A stretch of DNA of 64,000 nucleotides. Origin: Hymenobacter fodinae (lineage in GTDB: Bacteria; Bacteroidota; Bacteroidia; Cytophagales; Hymenobacteraceae). This document shows, one piece after another, positions 56,906-64,000 of this stretch (the stretch's first letter is position 1; each line of letters begins with the position of its first letter). The notes beneath the pieces are model-generated. The model saw only the letters and a list, made by a program, of their open reading frames with translations. It had not been told where the DNA came from and searched no databases. The translations under genes were made by a program, and so were the position numbers. The stretch is from the NCBI RefSeq assembly GCF_004745825.1, contig NZ_SRLA01000002.1, positions 248,001 to 312,000 on the forward strand, in the 5' to 3' direction.

Positions 56906-57562
56906 ATGAAAAACTCGCTTCAACTGGTAATTAACGCGATTCTGGTCCTGGCCGTCGCGGTTCTCTTTTATCTGCATTTCGCCAATAAGCCCGCCGCTGC
57001 CCCCGCTCGCAAGCCTGTAGCCGCCGTAAAATCCACCGACTCAACCACGGCTGCCGTGGCCACCAAAGAACCCGCCGACCTCACCGCCGTAGCCGACACC
57101 GACAAGGTGGCCTACGTTGAATCGGGCAAACTGCTGGATGGCTACCAAGGTATGAAAGATGCCCGCCGGAGCTTTGAGGCCAAGGCCAAACGGTGGGAGG
57201 CGCAAAACAAAAACCTGGTGCAAGGCTTCCAGAGTGCCGTGCAGAAGTACCAGCAGCAAGCCGCCGGCATGACTGCCGAGCAGCGGGCTACTACTGAGCA
57301 GCAGCTGCAGGGCCGTCAAGTGCAGGTAGCGCAAGAGCAGGAGAAGCTGCAGCGCCAGGCTCAGGAAGAAGAAGCCAAAATGACCCAGCAGGTACTGGAG
57401 CGCATCAACAAGCAGGTGGAAGTGTACGGCAAGCAGAATGGGTACCGCCTCATCCTGATTGCGGCTCCCAGCGGCACCATTGCCTACGGGCGCAAGGATC
57501 TGGACATTACTACCCCAGTGCTCAAACACCTTAACACGGAATACAGCACCAAAAAGAAGTAA
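56906..57562 (+). CDS. OmpH/Skp-like periplasmic protein
   Basis: The 218-residue protein has an N-terminal membrane anchor (residues about 8-24), an Ala/Thr/Lys spacer, then an OmpH domain (about 68-215) with V-A-Y-V-E-S-G-K-L-L-D-G-Y, a long helical tentacle (Q-K-Y-Q-Q-Q-A, R-Q-V-Q-V-A-Q-E-Q-E-K-L) and closing strands I-L-I-A-A-P-S-G-T-I-A-Y-G. Skp binds unfolded outer-membrane proteins. The uncleaved anchor is a variation. Confidence 0.85.
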   Translation: MKNSLQLVINAILVLAVAVLFYLHFANKPAAAPARKPVAAVKSTDSTTAAVATKEPADLTAVADTDKVAYVESGKLLDGYQGMKDARRSFEAKAKRWEAQNKNLVQGFQSAVQKYQQQAAGMTAEQRATTEQQLQGRQVQVAQEQEKLQRQAQEEEAKMTQQVLERINKQVEVYGKQNGYRLILIAAPSGTIAYGRKDLDITTPVLKHLNTEYSTKKK

Positions 57563-57588
57563 GGCTTCCTACTCGTCGCTTTTCATAT

Positions 57589-57627
57589 ATAAGCCGAGGT
57601 TTACATGCGCTGTAGGCCTCGGCTTAT
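57589..57627. terminator. Terminator after the OmpH gene
   Basis: Eleven-base arms (ATAAGCCGAGG at 57589-57599 and its complement at 57617-57627). It lies 26 bases past the stop. Confidence 0.65.
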
Positions 57628-57922
57628 TGCATAATATAGACTCAGATATATGTATTTATTGTGTGTATAATAGTTTGATAGTTAATAAGTTGAAAATTAT
57701 TACTAGGCAAATTGCTGCTTAAACAGGCCTATATCACACTTAAGGCACTATATACTGCAAGCTGTATAAACAGTGCGCAGGGGTATAGCAGGTTATTTTA
57801 CTTATTAGCTAGTTGAAATGTACCAGGAGCATAAGAGGCAGAAGAAGAATACCCATTAAACCTCAGGGACTTTCCGGGGTCTAATGGATAAATCAGCCGC
57901 TGATACGTGGCACCTCTGACAT
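57628..57922. other. AT-rich gap without a gene
   Basis: About 295 AT-rich bases between the OmpH terminator and the next small gene. Nothing coding is seen. A promoter for the next gene must lie in the right half, but no clean TAnnTTTG box was found. Confidence 0.45.
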
Positions 57923-58234
57923 ATGAAAACTTACCTGAAACATTCGATTTTCTTCTTAGCTCTGTTGGTATCAGCTGCTACGCTTACGGGCTGTGTGGCT
58001 ACGGCTCAGCCTGGGGTGGTAGTAAGCCCGGCCCCCGCGCCTTATCCGTATTATGGCTATGGGTATCCGTACAGGCCTAGACCGTACTACCGCCCCCGCC
58101 CGGCCCGTGTGATGGTAGTTGAGCCGCGTAGGCCAGTAATAGTGCAGCCACGCCGACCAGTGTTAGTACCTACCCAGCGGCCCTACTACAACAGCTACAA
58201 TATGCGGCCGCACCGCTTGTACCGTGTACGATAA
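57923..58234 (+). CDS. Small lipoprotein rich in Tyr, Pro and Arg
   Basis: The 103-residue protein has a lipoprotein signal ending L-T-G-C (Cys about 24). The mature part is low complexity: Y-P-Y-Y-G-Y-G-Y-P-Y-R-P-R-P-Y-Y-R-P-R-P and later R-R-P-V repeats. Highly basic and aromatic, probably disordered and surface- or periplasm-exposed. Function unknown. Confidence 0.7.
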   Translation: MKTYLKHSIFFLALLVSAATLTGCVATAQPGVVVSPAPAPYPYYGYGYPYRPRPYYRPRPARVMVVEPRRPVIVQPRRPVLVPTQRPYYNSYNMRPHRLYRVR

Positions 58235-58248
58235 GCGGTAAATGTATT

Positions 58249-58293
58249 CCAACAAAAAGCCCTCCTGTGAAAGCAGGAGGGCTTTTTGTTGGA
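58249..58293. terminator. Bidirectional terminator
   Basis: Nineteen-base perfect arms around a short loop (58249-58267 and 58275-58293), containing A and T runs. It separates two convergent genes. Confidence 0.85.
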
Positions 58294-58313
58294 ATTGTAG
58301 CTACTAAAGAGGC

Positions 58314-58880
58314 CTAGAATACGAAGCGCAGGCTAACGGCGGCATCGTTGTAGAAACCGGTGTACCCATCGAACACCTCAAAGAAAGGTTTGTAATCGAC
58401 GCCGATAACGAAGGGCAGGTCTTCCATTTTATACTCTAGACCCAGGATCAGGTCGGCACCACCCACTATGTAGTTGGTCTCATCGTACCAGTACGTGCGG
58501 TAGTAGTCGTAGCGCTTGCCACGGCGGAAGCGCACATCCTCGAAGTAGTAACGACCTTGGTAAGAGCCAATGTGGGCACCGGCCCCGTAATAAAACTGCA
58601 GGCCTTTAAAGTCAGATACCGGCAGGTGCTTCTCTAGAAGCAGTGTTAAACGACCGCCGCGGGCAGCGTACTCACGCGTCAGGAGTCCCTCGAAGGCGAC
58701 ATTGTTTTTACCGCTCAGAAAGTGCTTCACGGTCAGGCCCGACGACCAGCCACCGCCGCGTAGTCCTATGCCGGTGCTGTAGCCGGACCCGCCGCCACTG
58801 CTTTTTTTCTTGCTCTGCGCAGAGGCGCCAACACTACCTAGCAGGACTAGGAACATCAAAACTAAAACCAGACGCTTCAT
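58314..58880 (-). CDS. Porin-like outer-membrane protein, hypothetical
   Basis: The 188-residue protein has a signal peptide (residues about 3-20, cleavage near A-S-A-Q-S), a Lys/Ser/Gly linker and beta strands with Gly and aromatic ends, for example L-Q-F-Y-Y-G-A-G-A-H-I-G, ending in a strand with a final Phe (S-L-R-F-V-F), as is typical of outer-membrane barrels recognised by BamA. About eight strands fit the length. Function unknown. A TACTTTTG box lies at about 58923-58916 on the minus strand. Confidence 0.7.
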   Translation of the reverse strand: MKRLVLVLMFLVLLGSVGASAQSKKKSSGGGSGYSTGIGLRGGGWSSGLTVKHFLSGKNNVAFEGLLTREYAARGGRLTLLLEKHLPVSDFKGLQFYYGAGAHIGSYQGRYYFEDVRFRRGKRYDYYRTYWYDETNYIVGGADLILGLEYKMEDLPFVIGVDYKPFFEVFDGYTGFYNDAAVSLRFVF

Positions 58881-58948
58881 GCGTAAACAAATAAGGAAGA
58901 AAGGTAAACGTCCGGCAAAAGTACAAGTTGCCTTCGAATTTTACTTCC

Positions 58949-59620
58949 TTACTTTATTAATCGGTTACCAGCCTGAGCAATGGCCTCAGAAGAGTGCACC
59001 CGGATGCCACCTCCCTCGTCTTGGGCAGCGGAGAGCATAGCCCGGGCCACTGTATTGGCCTCAATAGCGCGGTAGGGGCGTAGCGGACCCACTAATACGG
59101 GGCGTAGGGCCCGGAGTAGCACAGCTCCAATCTGCTCACCCAGGCGCTTTTCTGCGCGCTGGCCCAGCAATAAGGATGGACGAAAAATATGGATTGCCCG
59201 GAAAGGAGCCTCGCGCACGGCTTCCTCCATTTCGCCTTTCACACGGTTGTAGTAGAAGCGCGAGGATGCATCGGCTCCCATAGCCGAGACCAGCATAAAT
59301 TGGGCGGCAAAGTTGGCGGCGGTAAGTGCGGCCAGCTTCACCACGTACAAAAAATCAACCCGGTAAAATGCTTCCTTGCTACCTGCCTGCCGGAGCGTGG
59401 TGCCCAGGCAACAATACACATCATCTGCAATGAGCTGAAGCCGGTGTTCTTCTAGTTGTTCAAGATCGAAGATGCGCTGCTCCAGCTTGGGGTGCACTAT
59501 CGGGAGAGGACGACGGCCAACGGCAATAACGCGGGCATACCGGTCAGAAGCCAGCAGCAACGGCAGCAGCTGACTGCCCACTAGGCCACTAGCACCGGCA
59601 ATAAGTGCGGTTTTCTGCAT
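58949..59620 (-). CDS. NAD(P)-binding short-chain oxidoreductase (HTATIP2-like)
   Basis: The 223-residue atypical SDR has the Rossmann motif A-L-I-A-G-A-S-G-L-V-G-S near the N-terminus, then V-Y-C-C-L-G-T-T, the V-S-A-M-G-A-D strand, and R-F-Y-Y-N-R-V-K-G-E, with the Y-x3-K-like pair. The H-I-F-R-P-S-L-L-L-G motif is typical of the HTATIP2/TIP30-like subgroup. Substrate unknown. Transcribed leftward after the porin-like gene's promoter region. Confidence 0.85.
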   Translation of the reverse strand: MQKTALIAGASGLVGSQLLPLLLASDRYARVIAVGRRPLPIVHPKLEQRIFDLEQLEEHRLQLIADDVYCCLGTTLRQAGSKEAFYRVDFLYVVKLAALTAANFAAQFMLVSAMGADASSRFYYNRVKGEMEEAVREAPFRAIHIFRPSLLLGQRAEKRLGEQIGAVLLRALRPVLVGPLRPYRAIEANTVARAMLSAAQDEGGGIRVHSSEAIAQAGNRLIK

Positions 59621-59788
59621 GATAACTCGGGCACGGCGAGGTTGAGAGAGGAGGGAGCCGGCGCATCAACAGCAATACGTAAACCGTTTCTGAACGGTGC
59701 GCCACCAGTACGCCAGATACAAAAAGCCGCTGCTACGTTGCCTAAATAATGAACGGCAGGTTATATGAATAGGATCGGTTTCCTACAG

Positions 59789-59856
59789 AAAAGCCCTCTA
59801 CAGCGTTACGAATTGTGCTGGCTAGGCCAGTAAACGTAACGCTGTAGAGGGCTTTT
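59789..59856. terminator. Long-stem terminator after cvfB
   Basis: Perfect 22-base arms (59789-59810 and 59835-59856) with a 24-base loop that contains a GGCCTAG copy. A and T runs sit at the outer ends. It lies 18 bases past the leftward stop at 59875. Confidence 0.85.
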
Positions 59857-59874
59857 TTGCAAGAAATGGGCGCT

Positions 59875-60708
59875 TTACTGACCCGCAACTAACCGTGTTT
59901 GCTCGGGCTCCAGCTGTACCTGTCCGCGCTTGTAGAGCGTCCCGAGCGCTTTTTTAAACACTTTTTTGCTCATGCCCAGGCGGCGGTACACGTCTTCGGG
60001 CTCACTTTTGTCACCGAGGGGCAAGGTGCCACCGGCCTGGCGCAGAGCCTCCAGTAACGTATCGGCGGCGGCCAGGGCCTCATCGTAGCCGGGGCGCTGG
60101 AGGCTGAGGTCGAGCTTGCCATCGGGCCGGATCTGGCGGATGTAGCCGGTGTGCACGTCGCCCAAGCGCAGGGGCTTAAATACCTCATTGTGGTAGAGCA
60201 AGCCCTGGTGGGTGCCATCAACAATTACTTTGTAGCCTAAGTCGGTTTCTTCGGCCACAAACAGGTCGGCGGCATCACCTTCTTTGCCTGGGAAGGGGGC
60301 GTCGCTGAGAAACCATTCCCACTTTGCCGAGGCCACAATGCGGTCAGAGTTTTCGTCGAGGTACACAAATACGGTGGCCCGCTCGCCGGGGCGCAGGTTG
60401 CGGCGCAAGTTGCTGTAGGGCAGCAGTAGGTCTTTCTCCAGGCCCCAATCGAGGAAAGCACCAGTGGAGGTAACGTCGCGGACGGTGAGAGCCGCGAACT
60501 GGCCTACGCGGGCGTAGGGCTCCAGCGTGGTGGCAATCAGGCGGTCTTCGGAGTCGCGGTACACAAACACGCGCAGCACATCACCCACTTGGGTGCCTTC
60601 CGGAATGTATTTGCGCGGCAACAGCAGGTCGCCATCGTCGGAAGTGAGGTACATGCCGAAGTCGACCTCGCGGGCTACTTCCAGTTCGTTGAAATCACCA
60701 AGATTCAT
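59875..60708 (-). CDS. S1-domain RNA-binding protein (CvfB-like)
   Basis: The protein has 277 residues from the ATG at 60708 (M-N-L-G-D-F-N-E-L-E-V); an upstream in-frame start would cross the promoter box. Matches the CvfB/YitL family: three S1-like OB domains (G-M-Y-L-T-S-D-D-G-D-L-L-L-P; S-T-G-A-F-L-D-W-G-L-E-K-D-L-L-L-P; Y-K-V-I-V-D-G-T-H-Q-G-L-L-Y) then a winged-helix end with P-E-D-V-Y-R-R-L-G-M-S-K-K-V-F-K-K-A. It binds RNA; the cellular role in Bacteroidota is unknown. Confidence 0.88.
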   Translation of the reverse strand: MNLGDFNELEVAREVDFGMYLTSDDGDLLLPRKYIPEGTQVGDVLRVFVYRDSEDRLIATTLEPYARVGQFAALTVRDVTSTGAFLDWGLEKDLLLPYSNLRRNLRPGERATVFVYLDENSDRIVASAKWEWFLSDAPFPGKEGDAADLFVAEETDLGYKVIVDGTHQGLLYHNEVFKPLRLGDVHTGYIRQIRPDGKLDLSLQRPGYDEALAAADTLLEALRQAGGTLPLGDKSEPEDVYRRLGMSKKVFKKALGTLYKRGQVQLEPEQTRLVAGQ

Positions 60709-60764
60709 AGTTCTCCAATTAGTGCCCCATTGCTCGGCGACTACTCGCAGCCCAAGCCGGGAGA

Positions 60765-60772
60765 CAAAGGTA
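60765..60772 (-). promoter_or_regulatory. TACCTTTG -7 box of the CvfB-like gene, in a palindrome
   Basis: On the minus strand TACCTTTG lies 56 bases upstream of the ATG. The full 14-base CAAAGGTACCTTTG at 60765-60778 is a perfect palindrome, so the plus strand carries an identical box facing the other way. No matched TTG was seen for either. Confidence 0.45.
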
Positions 60773-60851
60773 CCTTTGAAAATGAGGAAAGCAGCCCACC
60801 CCAAACGGGTGGCCTAGACTCTGCCATACCAGGGCGGTGGGGCTACCCGCC

Positions 60852-62765
60852 TTACTGATAACGCACCGCCCCAGGCTGACCGAAGCTAAAGTCGCTGAAG
60901 TCGTAATACGGCCGCGAGTTCTCGAAGATGCGAATGCCGTTGGGGGTACTCATACCCCGCGGGTAAAATCCAAACGAAATCTGAATAGTGCGCAGGGCGG
61001 CATACTCGTTGCGGAAGCGAAGCCCCAGTCCAAAGCCCGTATATGGGGCCCGGTAGAGCGGCAGCGGCCGATTGGGGGCGTCGGCGTTCAGCCAGGCTAC
61101 GTCCGCAAAGGCAATGGCCGCCATCCGGAACCCCAGAAACGATACCGGCGTGAACATGGTCGTCTCGTAATTGAGGACCACGCGACTAGTTCCCAGCAGC
61201 AATTCGCCGGGCCGGAACCCCCGCAACCCATGCTCTCCCTCAATGCTCAGGGGCCGCTCGCCCTCCTGCCGGTTAAGCCCAATAATGTTGCGCGTCCAGA
61301 GAAAGTGGCGCCACTGGTAGTTGCCTGTATGGTAAAGGCGCGTGAAAAACAGCATTTCCAGGCCCAACGAGCCCTGTTGCCAATCTTGATCGTACACACG
61401 CTGGTAGCTGCCTACTTCGGCATTCACATATAAGTAGCCGTGCTGGGGGTTGTAGCGGGCGTAGGCCAAGCGGGCTCCGTAGTAGCGGCGGTTGCTTCGC
61501 TCGTTAAACTCGTAGCCCGTGGTAAAGCTGGCCAGGGTACCCGTCGGAATGTCTTCGGTCCGTCCAAAGCCAAATAGGTACTTATCCTTATAATAACGCC
61601 GCACGCTGTAGCCCACGGTACCCAGGAAGAGGTTGGAGTTGTAATCGTTCGGGTAGGCGCGCTTATCGAAGCTGGTACGGATGTTACGAGCTGAGACAAT
61701 CAGGCGGCCGGGGTTCTCGTAGCCCAGATCATAGCTGCGTAAATGAAACGCCCGACCCAGCCAGGCATCTTGCACGTTGTAGCGCTGGGGCGTGAACACG
61801 TACGGGTCTTCGGCGGAGCCGTCGCCGGAGGTAGCCACGATACCATTGCGGCGTTGGTAGCTCAGGGCCCCGGCGTAGCGCGTGTTTACGGAGTAAAAGT
61901 CGCGGCTGAAGCGTAGCGTAGTTTCTTCATTGCGGGTTTCGTTGCGGTAGAGCGCCTGCCCATAGAAGAAGTTACGGAAGGGCACTAGGTAGCTGCCAAT
62001 GTAGCGCCAGCTCTGGGCACCGGGACCCGTATCGGTGCGGCCATAGTCGAGGCGGTTCCGAATTTGGTGGCCCTGGCCTAGGAAGTTAATGTCGCGTAGG
62101 CCAATGCCGCCGGCGCCCACATCGCGCAGCTGAAAGGAGCCACTGATGCTGAACACGTCCTTCGTGATGACCTGAATATCTACGCTGTCGGCGGTGGCAG
62201 TGCGCTCATTCACGAACACGCGCGCATCCAGAATCTCAGAAGTTTGGCGCAGCAAACGCTCCGACTCCGACAAATCCTGCGGCTCCAGCTCGTCGCCCAC
62301 CCGGAACAGCAGTACCTGCCGGATGCGCGAACGGGTGGTTTTGATGTGGAACGTGTTGCCCGTTTTCTCCAGAATGTTGCGCGGAATGCGCGTTGAGTCG
62401 GTAATGCTGAAGCCGAAGGCATCGAGCGTGCGGATGTTGATGCTGCGCACAATCTTGTAGCTGTGCTGATCAAACTGTCGGTCTAGCAACACGGCGTCGA
62501 GCCCGGCTTTGTCCTCGCGGCGCTCCGTGAAGTTGAACAGCGCCGACGTAATCTTACCCGCAATGGTCTTGCGCTTGGTGTAGGCCTTTAAGCTGTTGAG
62601 CATACGCTCCTCATCAAAGCGCCGCCGCAGGGAGTCGCGCCGGGCCGCGGGCCGCGTAATAGTATCCGCGGGTGCCGCTGCGGGTGTGGTTTGGGCCACC
62701 GCGGGTGCGGTCAGGCCTAGGCCTATCAGCCCCCACAAGACGCCCAAACATACCAGATACTTCAT
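60852..62765 (-). CDS. BamA/TamA-like outer-membrane protein
   Basis: The 637-residue protein has a signal peptide (residues about 3-24). One or two POTRA-like segments follow (about 100-200: V-R-S-I-N-I-R-T-L-D-A-F-G, F-R-V-G-D-E-L-E-P-Q-D-L-S-E-S-E-R-L-L-R). A 16-strand-type Omp85 barrel fills the rest: D-I-N-F-L-G-Q-G-H-Q, R-L-I-V-S-A-R and the lid-loop motif G-E-H-G-L-R-G-F (the VRGF/Y type). The C-terminal strand does not end in the usual aromatic. Probably an accessory Omp85 protein rather than BamA itself, because it has too few POTRA domains. Confidence 0.82.
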   Translation of the reverse strand: MKYLVCLGVLWGLIGLGLTAPAVAQTTPAAAPADTITRPAARRDSLRRRFDEERMLNSLKAYTKRKTIAGKITSALFNFTERREDKAGLDAVLLDRQFDQHSYKIVRSINIRTLDAFGFSITDSTRIPRNILEKTGNTFHIKTTRSRIRQVLLFRVGDELEPQDLSESERLLRQTSEILDARVFVNERTATADSVDIQVITKDVFSISGSFQLRDVGAGGIGLRDINFLGQGHQIRNRLDYGRTDTGPGAQSWRYIGSYLVPFRNFFYGQALYRNETRNEETTLRFSRDFYSVNTRYAGALSYQRRNGIVATSGDGSAEDPYVFTPQRYNVQDAWLGRAFHLRSYDLGYENPGRLIVSARNIRTSFDKRAYPNDYNSNLFLGTVGYSVRRYYKDKYLFGFGRTEDIPTGTLASFTTGYEFNERSNRRYYGARLAYARYNPQHGYLYVNAEVGSYQRVYDQDWQQGSLGLEMLFFTRLYHTGNYQWRHFLWTRNIIGLNRQEGERPLSIEGEHGLRGFRPGELLLGTSRVVLNYETTMFTPVSFLGFRMAAIAFADVAWLNADAPNRPLPLYRAPYTGFGLGLRFRNEYAALRTIQISFGFYPRGMSTPNGIRIFENSRPYYDFSDFSFGQPGAVRYQ

Positions 62766-62986
62766 AGGTCAACAGTAGCCCGCGGCTAGCCTCTTGCAAG
62801 GTACAGCTTACGCCGCTTTTATGCTTGATTTCCTGCAGTGGCCTAGCGCCGCGTGGGCGCTAAAAAACACGAACAAAACCCAAGAGAAAGGAAGAGGTTG
62901 CGGGAACATTTCTAAGGAAATTAGTCTTAAGATATATTGCGCAATCCGGCGCAAGCTGCTATTTTTAAGCCGACAAACCGCCCCGT

Positions 62987-64000
62987 ATGAACGAGCGTAT
63001 CCAGGAAAAGCTAAGTATTTTGGCAGATGCCGCGAAGTACGATGTATCGTGCTCCAGCAGCGGTGGTAAGCGCAAAAACGAGAACAAGGGCCTGGGCAAT
63101 GCCGAAGGGATGGGCATCTGCCACAGCTACACCGAGGACGGTCGGTGCGTGAGCCTGCTGAAGATCCTGCTGACCAACCATTGCATCTTCGACTGCGCCT
63201 ACTGCGTGTCGCGGAAGAGCAACGATGTGAAGCGTGCCGCCTTCACAGTAGATGAAGTGGTAGACCTGACCATGAACTTCTACCGCCGCAACTACATCGA
63301 GGGCTTGTTCCTGAGCAGTGGCATCTTTTCCTCGCCCGATTATACCATGGAGCGCCTCGTGCGCATCATCAAAAAGCTCCGCACCGAGCATAAGTTCAAT
63401 GGCTACATTCACGTGAAAGCCATTCCGGGTGCTTCGGAAGAGCTGATTCAGGAAGCCGGCCTGTACGCCGACCGCCTGAGTGTGAATATTGAGCTGCCTT
63501 CGGAGATGAGCTTACAAAATCTGGCTCCGGAGAAGAACTACGAGGAGATTCTGACGCCCATGGCCCAGATTCGTGACGGGATTCAGCAGAATAAGGAGGA
63601 GAAGGCGCTATTTAAGAAGGTGCCTCAGTTTGCCACGGCCGGCCAGAGCACTCAGCTTATTGTGGGCGCCTCCGCCGAGAATGACCATCAAATCATTCAG
63701 CTCACCGACTCGCTCTACAAAGGCTACGGCCTGAAGCGGGTGTACTACTCGGGCTATATCCCCATCACCGATGACGCCCGCCTGCCCCAGCTCACGCAGC
63801 CGCCCCTAATTCGGGAGCACCGCCTGTACCAAACCGACTGGCTCATGCGCTTCTACGGTTTTCAGGCCGATGAAATTCTGGACCCTGAGCACCCCTTCCT
63901 CGACCTGGAAGTGGACCCCAAGCTGGCCTGGGCCCTGCGCAACCGCCACGTGTTTCCGGTAGACATCAATACCGCCGACTACGAGATGATTCTGCGCATT
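62987..64000 (+). CDS. Radical SAM protein of the DNA modification/repair type, partial
   Basis: The gene starts at ATG 62987 and runs off the right edge after 338 codons with no stop. The iron-sulfur motif is N-H-C-I-F-D-C-A-Y-C (Cys-x3-Cys-x2-Cys) about residue 70. Other family segments: S-C-S-S-S-G, L-F-L-S-S-G-I-F-S-S-P-D-Y-T-M-E, I-H-V-K-A-I-P-G, L-S-V-N-I-E-L-P and Y-Y-S-G-Y-I-P. It matches the putative DNA modification/repair radical SAM family, usually followed by a TIGR03915/DUF4130 partner outside the window. Complete members are a little over 400 residues, so about 80 are missing. Confidence 0.9.
   Translation, partial: MNERIQEKLSILADAAKYDVSCSSSGGKRKNENKGLGNAEGMGICHSYTEDGRCVSLLKILLTNHCIFDCAYCVSRKSNDVKRAAFTVDEVVDLTMNFYRRNYIEGLFLSSGIFSSPDYTMERLVRIIKKLRTEHKFNGYIHVKAIPGASEELIQEAGLYADRLSVNIELPSEMSLQNLAPEKNYEEILTPMAQIRDGIQQNKEEKALFKKVPQFATAGQSTQLIVGASAENDHQIIQLTDSLYKGYGLKRVYYSGYIPITDDARLPQLTQPPLIREHRLYQTDWLMRFYGFQADEILDPEHPFLDLEVDPKLAWALRNRHVFPVDINTADYEMILRI

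Noticed and set aside
1..64000. CRISPR array, tRNA, rRNA, insertion sequence or prophage
   Set aside because: No regularly spaced direct repeats, cloverleaf-type sequences, rRNA-like stretches, transposase or phage structural genes were found apart from the T6SS proteins.

Overview
The window looks like a chromosomal segment of a Hymenobacter-like member of the Bacteroidota (Cytophagales). The reasons are a moderately high GC content, TAnnTTTG-type promoter boxes, little use of Shine-Dalgarno sites, and neighbourhoods such as cmk-ispH and zapA-rny. It also carries a subtype iii type VI secretion system (T6SSiii), a form confined to Bacteroidota. No rRNA, tRNA, CRISPR array, transposase or integrase was seen.

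Region 1 (1-3.9 kb): small secreted or hypothetical genes, a UV-damage endonuclease (uvsE) and a Thr/Ser-rich lipoprotein. Region 2 (3.96-16.0 kb): the T6SSiii core. It has a leftward tssB-tssC-tssD block (sheath and tube), a rightward tssH/clpV, a leftward tssN-K-O-E-F block (membrane and baseplate), and a rightward gene best read as tssG. I see no tssP, tssQ or tssR. Region 3 (16.0-26.4 kb): the effector and immunity island. A leftward vgrG is followed by a polymorphic toxin (DUF4280 PAAR-like + HINT + PoNe DNase) and its PoNi immunity gene. Beyond these lie a lower-GC array of immunity-like genes (three Imm11-type paralogues, one SUKH/SMI1 gene, one unknown), two broken genes and a relic of a second effector core. 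Divergent from vgrG is a second, unassigned toxin candidate with a small downstream partner gene. This island is the most interesting part of the window.

Region 4 (26.4-64 kb) is mostly housekeeping: metallophosphoesterase, radC, pheT, zapA, a possible 6S-like RNA, rny, a mercuric-reductase-like flavoprotein, sucD, a frameshifted erythromycin-esterase-like gene, a cysteine synthase, a response regulator, adenine deaminase, cmk, ispH, a macrodomain protein, a zinc protease/rimK/aspartoacylase-like trio, OmpH/Skp, CvfB-like S1 protein, a BamA-like outer-membrane protein, and the first part of a radical-SAM DNA-repair-type gene cut by the right edge.

Across the whole window the heptamer GGCCTAG (or its complement) is strikingly over-represented: about 95-100 copies by eye against roughly 11 expected from base composition. 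It is often paired in inverted orientation at gene ends. I treat this as a separate genome-scale signal.
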